Source: UBA6544 sp038131165 | Lineage (GTDB): Bacteria > Pseudomonadota > Alphaproteobacteria > UBA8366 | DNA: 64,000 nt | Reading direction: 5' to 3' | NCBI GenBank assembly: GCA_038131165.1 | Contig: JAYPOZ010000003.1 | Location: forward strand, 1-64,000 | Part shown: positions 59,101 to 64,000 of the stretch, one piece after another | Layout of the letters: each line of letters starts with the position of its first letter | Position numbering within the stretch: position 1 is the first letter of the stretch | Made by a program: the position numbers and the translations under genes | Notes under the pieces: generated by a model | Seen by the model: the letters and a program-made list of their open reading frames with translations, nothing else | Told to the model about the DNA's origin: nothing | Databases searched by the model: none

Positions 59101-59307
59101 CCATCATTCCTTCAGAATCGCCAATGCGGGTCCGCACCCGAATCGACTGTTGGCGGCCGGGCCATCCCGGCCGCGCTTCATTCATTCGTCTCTCGATCGC
59201 TCATTGATCGCATTCCAAACGAAAAGGGCCCGGCGGTTCGGGCTGATCGCGCCGTTGCGCGATCCTGTATTGTATCGCCTAGGCGATACCTCGTTTTTTG
59301 CAGAGCG

Positions 59308-59577
59308 TCAGCGCCGCAGTCCAAGCCGTTTGATCAAGGCTTCATAACGCGACTGTTCCTGACGTTTCAGATAGTCCAGCAACCGACGGCGCTGACCAAC
59401 CATAATCAACAATCCGCGACGCGAGTGAAAATCCTTCTTATGGATCTTCATGTGCTCCGTCAGGTTGTTGATGCGTTCCGTCAGAATGGCGACCTGCACG
59501 TCGGCAGAACCGGTATCACCGGCGGTCGTAGCGAACTCCTTTATGAGTTCTTCTTTGCGTTCAGCTGTAATCGACAT
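59308..59577 (-). CDS. rpsO: 30S ribosomal protein S15
   Basis: An 89-residue primary 16S rRNA-binding protein. Its signature DFHSRRGLLIMVGQRRRLLD is present, and MSITAERKEELIKEF is the normal start. It lies 17 bp downstream of truB and 207 bp upstream of pnp; S15 mRNA in other bacteria is autoregulated, but I see no recognisable pseudoknot here. Confidence 0.96.
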   Translation of the reverse strand: MSITAERKEELIKEFATTAGDTGSADVQVAILTERINNLTEHMKIHKKDFHSRRGLLIMVGQRRRLLDYLKRQEQSRYEALIKRLGLRR

Positions 59578-59594
59578 CGTATACTCCAATCCTG

Positions 59595-60524
59595 CTAAAG
59601 GTTCAGGACCCGGACCGGTCGGACTTCACCGGCACTGTAGCGCGAAAGCGCCACTGGCCTGCCCATTGCGGTCGCGAGAACCGTTTCGCCGTCCGCGAAC
59701 GCCGAAATGCGTTCGAGATCGACCTTCCGAATCAGGGAGACCGCCTGTCCATTTCGCAGTCGGCCCGCCTCTTGCTCCGTCAAGGCCAACGCCGGGATGT
59801 CGTCCAGCGGGGTCTCGACGGGTAACAAACAATCGGAAGCGGCGGGACTTTGCCCATTTGCGGCCAATTCGTCCAGCGAAATCGCATGGCTTTCTTCGAA
59901 GGGGCCGACCGCTGTCCGCCGCAATTCGACAAGATGACCGACCGTCCCGAGGCTGAGGGCAAGATCGCGCGCCAAACCGCGCATATACGCCCCTTTTCCG
60001 CTGACTACCGAAAAGATCGCGTGATCGGCATCGCAGACTTCATCCAGTTCGAACCGGTCGACGCGGATCGCCTGGGGGGCGAGCGTCACATCCTCGCCGC
60101 GACGAGCAAGATCGTAGGCTCTTTGCCCATCCACCTTTTTGGCGGAATAGATCGGTGGTACCTGCTGGATGACTCCGCGAAAAGCCGGCAGAGCCGCCAC
60201 AATCGCCGCTTCGCTCGGACGGAGGGCGCATTCTTCGATCACCTCGCCCTCGCGGTCGTCCGTCGCCGTGGCGAACCCCCAGCGCAAGGTGAAGCGATAG
60301 CGTTTCGTCGTGTCGACAACATAGGGGAGCGTTTTCGTCGCTTCGCCCAAAGCGACCGGCAGGACCCCGGTCGCCATGGGGTCCAATGTCCCAGCGTGGC
60401 CGGCCTTGTTCGCGTCCAGCAGCCTGCGGACAGCGCCGACAGCGGACGTCGATGTCATTCCGCTGGGCTTATCCAGGATGATCCAGCCGTTGACCGCCTT
60501 GCCGGATTTTCTACGTCGTCCCAT
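59595..60524 (-). CDS. truB: tRNA pseudouridine synthase B
   Basis: A 309-residue enzyme making pseudouridine 55 in tRNAs. The catalytic Asp is in GHAGTLDPMATGVLPVALGE; GWIILDKPSGMTSTSAVGAV opens the fold. ATKTLPYVVDTTKRYRF and IYSAKKVDGQRAYDLARRG are family regions, with the C-terminal PUA-like part after it. Start at MGRRRKSGKAVN; it overlaps rbfA by 14 bp. Confidence 0.95.
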   Translation of the reverse strand: MGRRRKSGKAVNGWIILDKPSGMTSTSAVGAVRRLLDANKAGHAGTLDPMATGVLPVALGEATKTLPYVVDTTKRYRFTLRWGFATATDDREGEVIEECALRPSEAAIVAALPAFRGVIQQVPPIYSAKKVDGQRAYDLARRGEDVTLAPQAIRVDRFELDEVCDADHAIFSVVSGKGAYMRGLARDLALSLGTVGHLVELRRTAVGPFEESHAISLDELAANGQSPAASDCLLPVETPLDDIPALALTEQEAGRLRNGQAVSLIRKVDLERISAFADGETVLATAMGRPVALSRYSAGEVRPVRVLNL

Positions 60525-60915
60525 CGTCCGGTCCGTCGCCGGAAAGATCGCGCGCAACCTCGGGTTTCCGAAGCAGGCTATCGATCTTCGAGGCATACTC
60601 AAAGCGATCGTCGAATTCGAAAGAAAGGCGCGGCGTGAACTTCAGTCGAATCCGCCGACCGATCTCGCTTTGAAGAAAACGGGCTGCACGGCCCAGCGCT
60701 TCGAGTGTCTTCGGGTCCGCTTCTCCGCCCAGCGGCGTCAGGAATACGGTCGCCCGTTTTAAATCCGGACTCGCGCGGACTTCGGTGACGGTAAACATCC
60801 GTCCGCTCAACTCCGGGTCGCGCAACGTCCCGCGCCCGAGAATTTCGGCCAGCGCGTGACGCAGTTCTTCGCCAACCCGGAGTTGACGAACGCTCGGTTC
60901 CTTATGCTTTGCCAT
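60511..60915 (-). CDS. rbfA: ribosome-binding factor A
   Basis: A 134-residue 30S maturation factor with a KH-like fold. VRQLRVGEELRHALAEILGR, then VTEVRASPDLKRATVFLTPLGG and SEIGRRIRLKFTPRLSFEFDD are the conserved regions. It lies 31 bp after infB. Start at MAKHKEPSVRQLRV, since the longer frame is a reading through the infB-rbfA gap. Confidence 0.95.
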   Translation of the reverse strand: MAKHKEPSVRQLRVGEELRHALAEILGRGTLRDPELSGRMFTVTEVRASPDLKRATVFLTPLGGEADPKTLEALGRAARFLQSEIGRRIRLKFTPRLSFEFDDRFEYASKIDSLLRKPEVARDLSGDGPDDGTT

Positions 60916-60946
60916 GTTCGTCTCGCACGCGCCAGCGGCGCGGTCG

Positions 60947-63496
60947 TTAGAGGCTTCGGGCGATTTCCTCGGACTCGAAGCATTCAATGACGTCGCCGGT
61001 CTTGATATCGTCGTAGTTCTCGAAGGCGATACCGCATTCGTAGCCCTGCTGTACCTCGCGGACATCGTCCTTAAACCGGCGCAGGGATTTCAGACTGCCT
61101 TCGAAAATCACCACATCGTCGCGGAGCAAACGCACCTTATTGCCACGCTTGAACATGCCTTCCGTCACCATGCAGCCAGCCGCTTTGCCGGCGCGCGAGA
61201 CGCTGAAGACTTCGCGCACTTCGGCGTAGCCAATCTGGCGTTCACGGATTTCCGGCGCCAGCAGGCCTTCCATCAGCTGTTTCATGTCGTCGATGACGTT
61301 ATAGATGATCGAGTAGTAGCGGATGTCGACGTGATCCTGTTGCGCCAATTCACGGGCTTGCGGGTTCGCCCGCACGTTGAATCCGATGACGAGGCCGCCG
61401 GCGGATTTCGCCAGAATGATATCGGATTCGGTAATGCCGCCGACCGCACTGTGCATGACCCGCACCTTGACTTCGTCTGTCGACAGTTTCTCTAGCGATC
61501 CGACAATCGCCTCGATCGATCCCTGGACATCACCCCGGATAATAACCGGTAGTTCTTGCGTCTCGCCCGCCTTAATCTGGTCGAACATTTGCTCGAGGGT
61601 GCCCCGGCCGCTTACCGCAAGCGCCTTTTGCCGCTCAGCGCGTTGCCGGTAATCGGTAATTTCACGGGCCCGGGCCTCATCCTCGACCGCAACAAACTCG
61701 TCGCCCGCCAAGGGCGCACCTTGCAGGCCCAGAACTTCGACAGGTTCGGACGGTCCAGCCGATTTAATCGGCTGTCCGCGGTCGTCGACCAGGGCGCGCA
61801 CGCGGCCCCACTCGCTGCCGGCGATAAAGACATCGCCCTGATTTAACGTGCCCTTCTGGACCAAGACCGTCGCCACGACGCCGCGGCCGCGTTCCAGCTT
61901 CGCATCAATGACGGCACCCTGCGCCAAGCGGTTCGGGTTGCTCTTGAGTTCCAGGATCTCGGCCTGCAGGAGGATGGCCTCCTCCAGTTTATCGAGGTTT
62001 TGGCGCTCGATCGCCGACACCTCGACATCCAGGACATCGCCGCCGAGTTTCTCGACCACGATTTCGTGACTCAGGAGTTCGTTCCGAACACGGTCCGGAT
62101 TCGCGTCGGGCCGATCAATCTTATTGATCGCAATGATAATCGGAACCCCTGCGGCCTTAGCGTGGTTGAGCGCTTCGATGGTTTGCGGCTGCACACCGTC
62201 GTCAGCGGCAACTACGAGAATCACGATATCGGTCACCTGCGAGCCGCGCGAGCGCATGGCCGTGAAGGCCTCGTGCCCCGGCGTATCGATAAAGGTTATC
62301 CGTTGTCCTTCGGACAGATCGATCTGGTAGGCGCCGATGTGTTGGGTGATCCCTCCGGCTTCGCCGCCCGCCACATCCGTGGAGCGCAACGCGTCCAACA
62401 GCGATGTCTTGCCGTGATCGACATGGCCCATGACGGCCACCACAGGGGGGCGCGGCACCATATCCTCCTCGCGGTCTTCCTCCCCTTCGATACCGATCTC
62501 GACATCCGCCTCCGAGACGAGCTTCGCCTTGTGGCCGAAATCGGCGACGATCAGTTCCGCCGTGTCCGCGTCGATGACTTGGTTGACATTTGCCATGATG
62601 TCGAGACGCATCAGCGCCTTGATGACATCGATACCCCGTACCGCCATCCGATTCGCCAGATCGGACACCGTGATCGTTTCCGGAATTACGACTTCGCGCA
62701 CGACCTTTTGTACCTCGCCACTATCGCGCTGTTCCTTGGCGCGTTGCCGTTCACGCTCGCGGGCTCGACGAACCGCCGCCAAACTCCTCACGCGATCTTC
62801 TTCGACCCCATCGGCCTCATCCAAAGCCTGGGTGATCGTTAATTTCCTGTCGCGCCGCTTGGGCTCGTTCCGCGACCGTGGAGCAGGCTTCTCGGCGTCA
62901 GTGCGGCCCGGACGGCGCGCCGTCGCGGGGGTGCTCTCTTCGGGCGTATCTTTTCTGGCTTCCGTTCGGACGGCTTCCATGCGCTTCTGTCGCGCCGGCG
63001 CCTCCTCGGGCGGCAATACCGCGATCTCCGGCTCTTCCACGGGAGCCGGTTCGTCCTTGGCCTCCGCTTCGGCCGCTTCGGCTGCGGCGCGCTTGGCTTC
63101 CTCTTCCGCAAGCCTTGCCGCCTCTGCCGCTTCCGCTTCGCGTTTCTTGATCTTTTCGAGCTCTTCAAGCTGACGTTTTTCTTCGTCATGGACGGCGCCC
63201 CGCAGCGCCCGCATCCGGGCTGCGCGTTCTTCTTCCGTCAGATTTCCAAGCTCCTGGGCCGTGGCTTGTTCCAAAGCAGAAATATCTGGCGCCTGTGCGT
63301 TTTCGCTAACAGCGCGCATGTTTCCGCCGGCACCGCGTTCGAACGTGCGCTTCTTCTTCACTTCGACCGTAACGGCTTTGGTGCGGCCATGACTGAAGCT
63401 TTGTCGGACCTGACCGGTCTCGACCGTCTTCTTGAGCTCCAATCGCCCAGGCCGACGGAGCGTCAGTTTGCCGTCTTGCTCATTCTCTTGCGTCAT
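60947..63496 (-). CDS. infB: translation initiation factor IF-2
   Basis: An 849-residue GTPase placing initiator tRNA on the 30S subunit. A long charged, Ala/Glu-rich N-terminal region (about 60-260, coiled-coil-like) precedes the IF2_N domain. G1 VVAVMGHVDHGKTSLLDALR, G2 ITQHIGAYQI, G3 FIDTPGHEAF and G4 AINKIDRPDANPDRV are intact. Beta-barrel and C-terminal domains follow. The start overlaps ylxR by 4 bp. Its length is normal. Confidence 0.96.
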   Translation of the reverse strand: MTQENEQDGKLTLRRPGRLELKKTVETGQVRQSFSHGRTKAVTVEVKKKRTFERGAGGNMRAVSENAQAPDISALEQATAQELGNLTEEERAARMRALRGAVHDEEKRQLEELEKIKKREAEAAEAARLAEEEAKRAAAEAAEAEAKDEPAPVEEPEIAVLPPEEAPARQKRMEAVRTEARKDTPEESTPATARRPGRTDAEKPAPRSRNEPKRRDRKLTITQALDEADGVEEDRVRSLAAVRRARERERQRAKEQRDSGEVQKVVREVVIPETITVSDLANRMAVRGIDVIKALMRLDIMANVNQVIDADTAELIVADFGHKAKLVSEADVEIGIEGEEDREEDMVPRPPVVAVMGHVDHGKTSLLDALRSTDVAGGEAGGITQHIGAYQIDLSEGQRITFIDTPGHEAFTAMRSRGSQVTDIVILVVAADDGVQPQTIEALNHAKAAGVPIIIAINKIDRPDANPDRVRNELLSHEIVVEKLGGDVLDVEVSAIERQNLDKLEEAILLQAEILELKSNPNRLAQGAVIDAKLERGRGVVATVLVQKGTLNQGDVFIAGSEWGRVRALVDDRGQPIKSAGPSEPVEVLGLQGAPLAGDEFVAVEDEARAREITDYRQRAERQKALAVSGRGTLEQMFDQIKAGETQELPVIIRGDVQGSIEAIVGSLEKLSTDEVKVRVMHSAVGGITESDIILAKSAGGLVIGFNVRANPQARELAQQDHVDIRYYSIIYNVIDDMKQLMEGLLAPEIRERQIGYAEVREVFSVSRAGKAAGCMVTEGMFKRGNKVRLLRDDVVIFEGSLKSLRRFKDDVREVQQGYECGIAFENYDDIKTGDVIECFESEEIARSL

Positions 63497-64000
63497 TCGT
63501 CACCCCATTCACCGCCTGCCGACCGAAATCCTTCCAGTCGCCGCGCTTCTATACCTAACTTGCTTGCGAGACCGCCACGGGCCAGTACGACATGCACGGT
63601 CCGCTCTCGTCCGAAAGCAGCGCCCAGTTCGTCGGCCCTTAGAACATCTACCACGGAGATACTGTCTGCAAGCGACTCCATTTTTCTGCGCGTACCTATG
63701 GCACCGTCAGATGCCTCGACCAGCACGGCGGCGCTGCCATTCCGCAGCCAGGCCTGCGCCTTCTCGAAACCGGCAACAGCTTGACCTGCGCGCCGCGCGA
63801 GCCCGATCAGATCGACGCATCGCTTCGCCAACAACCGCTCGACTTGATCGGCAAGACCGTCCGATACCGCGACGGATTGGCGCGCCGCGCGGGCAAAACG
63901 TCCCTTTGCAGCCGCCGTCCCAATTGCTTCTCGATCAGACCTTACCCAAAGACCTCGACCCGGAAGTTTTCCGAGAAGATCCGGCACAATGGCCCCATCC
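63493..64000 (-). CDS. YlxR-family (DUF448) RNA-binding protein, 5' end missing
   Basis: The C-terminal part of a YlxR-type protein; the gene runs off the right edge, so its N-terminal RNA-binding motif (CxxxR) is not seen. The conserved GRGLWVRSDREAIGTAAAKG and RFARAARQSVAV remain, followed by an L7Ae-like extension with IGLARRAGQAVAGFEKAQAW. It heads the operon with infB, overlapping it by 4 bp. nusA would be expected just beyond the window. Confidence 0.88.
   Translation of the reverse strand, partial: DGAIVPDLLGKLPGRGLWVRSDREAIGTAAAKGRFARAARQSVAVSDGLADQVERLLAKRCVDLIGLARRAGQAVAGFEKAQAWLRNGSAAVLVEASDGAIGTRRKMESLADSISVVDVLRADELGAAFGRERTVHVVLARGGLASKLGIEARRLEGFRSAGGEWGDE

Noticed and set aside
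1..64000. tRNA genes, rRNA genes, CRISPR arrays and insertion sequences
   Set aside because: No tRNA cloverleaf, no direct-repeat/spacer series and no transposase-like protein was seen; the gaps are short and mostly explained by promoters and terminators.

Overview
The window is a GC-rich chromosomal segment of an alphaproteobacterium, most likely a Rhodospirillales-type lineage. The signs are the block mutM / echA / rpsT / dnaA-dnaN-recF-gyrB next to ubiE-ubiB-coaBC-dut; an Irr-type Fur regulator; a RegB/RegA (ActS/ActR) redox pair; an MmcB-type DNA repair protein; the fabA-fabB-fabI cluster; and the ylxR-infB-rbfA-truB-rpsO-pnp operon. Assignment to a genus is not possible from the sequence alone. 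I saw no insertion sequence, prophage, CRISPR array, tRNA or rRNA.

Layout. (1) 1-12.7 kb: a catabolic/metabolic assortment: LLM flavin oxidoreductase, class III CoA-transferase, molybdopterin oxidoreductase, an unusual nuclease-lamin-tail fusion, an aminotransferase, an M20 amidohydrolase overlapping pyrE, a PAS_5 protein, a hippurate-hydrolase-type peptidase and an enolase-superfamily enzyme. (2) 12.7-21.8 kb: a FecR-like protein paired with a CHASE2 adenylate cyclase, an SDR, DUF547 plus a TIGR04283-type glycosyltransferase, a TlpA-like thioredoxin, MmcB, a membrane J-like protein, hldE and a PPP phosphatase. (3) 21.8-28.1 kb: a signalling block with a degenerate HD-GYP receptor, a LapG-like periplasmic protease, a soluble degenerate GGDEF-EAL protein and RegA/RegB. 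A near-perfect CRP-type palindrome lies between the first two. (4) 28.2-32.8 kb: histidine phosphatase, small membrane protein, SYLF protein, CbiB-like membrane protein, RNase H-fold (DUF429-like) protein and ankyrin protein. (5) 33.0-36.7 kb: YcgN and an iron/peroxide module (irr, Irr box, rubrerythrin, HdrD/GlpC-like Fe-S protein, DUF3501). (6) 36.7-46.9 kb: SH3 protein, 2-hydroxyacid dehydrogenase, and the leftward run ubiE-ubiB-coaBC-dut-rrf2-cysK-moeB divergent from mutM. (7) 47.0-56.8 kb: replication and fatty-acid genes, all rightward. (8) 56.9-64.0 kb: the translation/RNA-decay operon, leftward, cut by the window end inside ylxR.

The most interesting part is 21.8-26.2 kb. A LapG-type cysteine protease sits next to a GGDEF-EAL protein that has lost both signature motifs and, unlike LapD, has no membrane segment. 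The divergent neighbour is an HD-GYP receptor lacking the metal-binding HD pair. This looks like a c-di-GMP-reading adhesin-control module wired differently from the known LapD/LapG switch. A cAMP link is possible, because a CRP-type site lies between the divergent genes and a cyclase is encoded in the same window.
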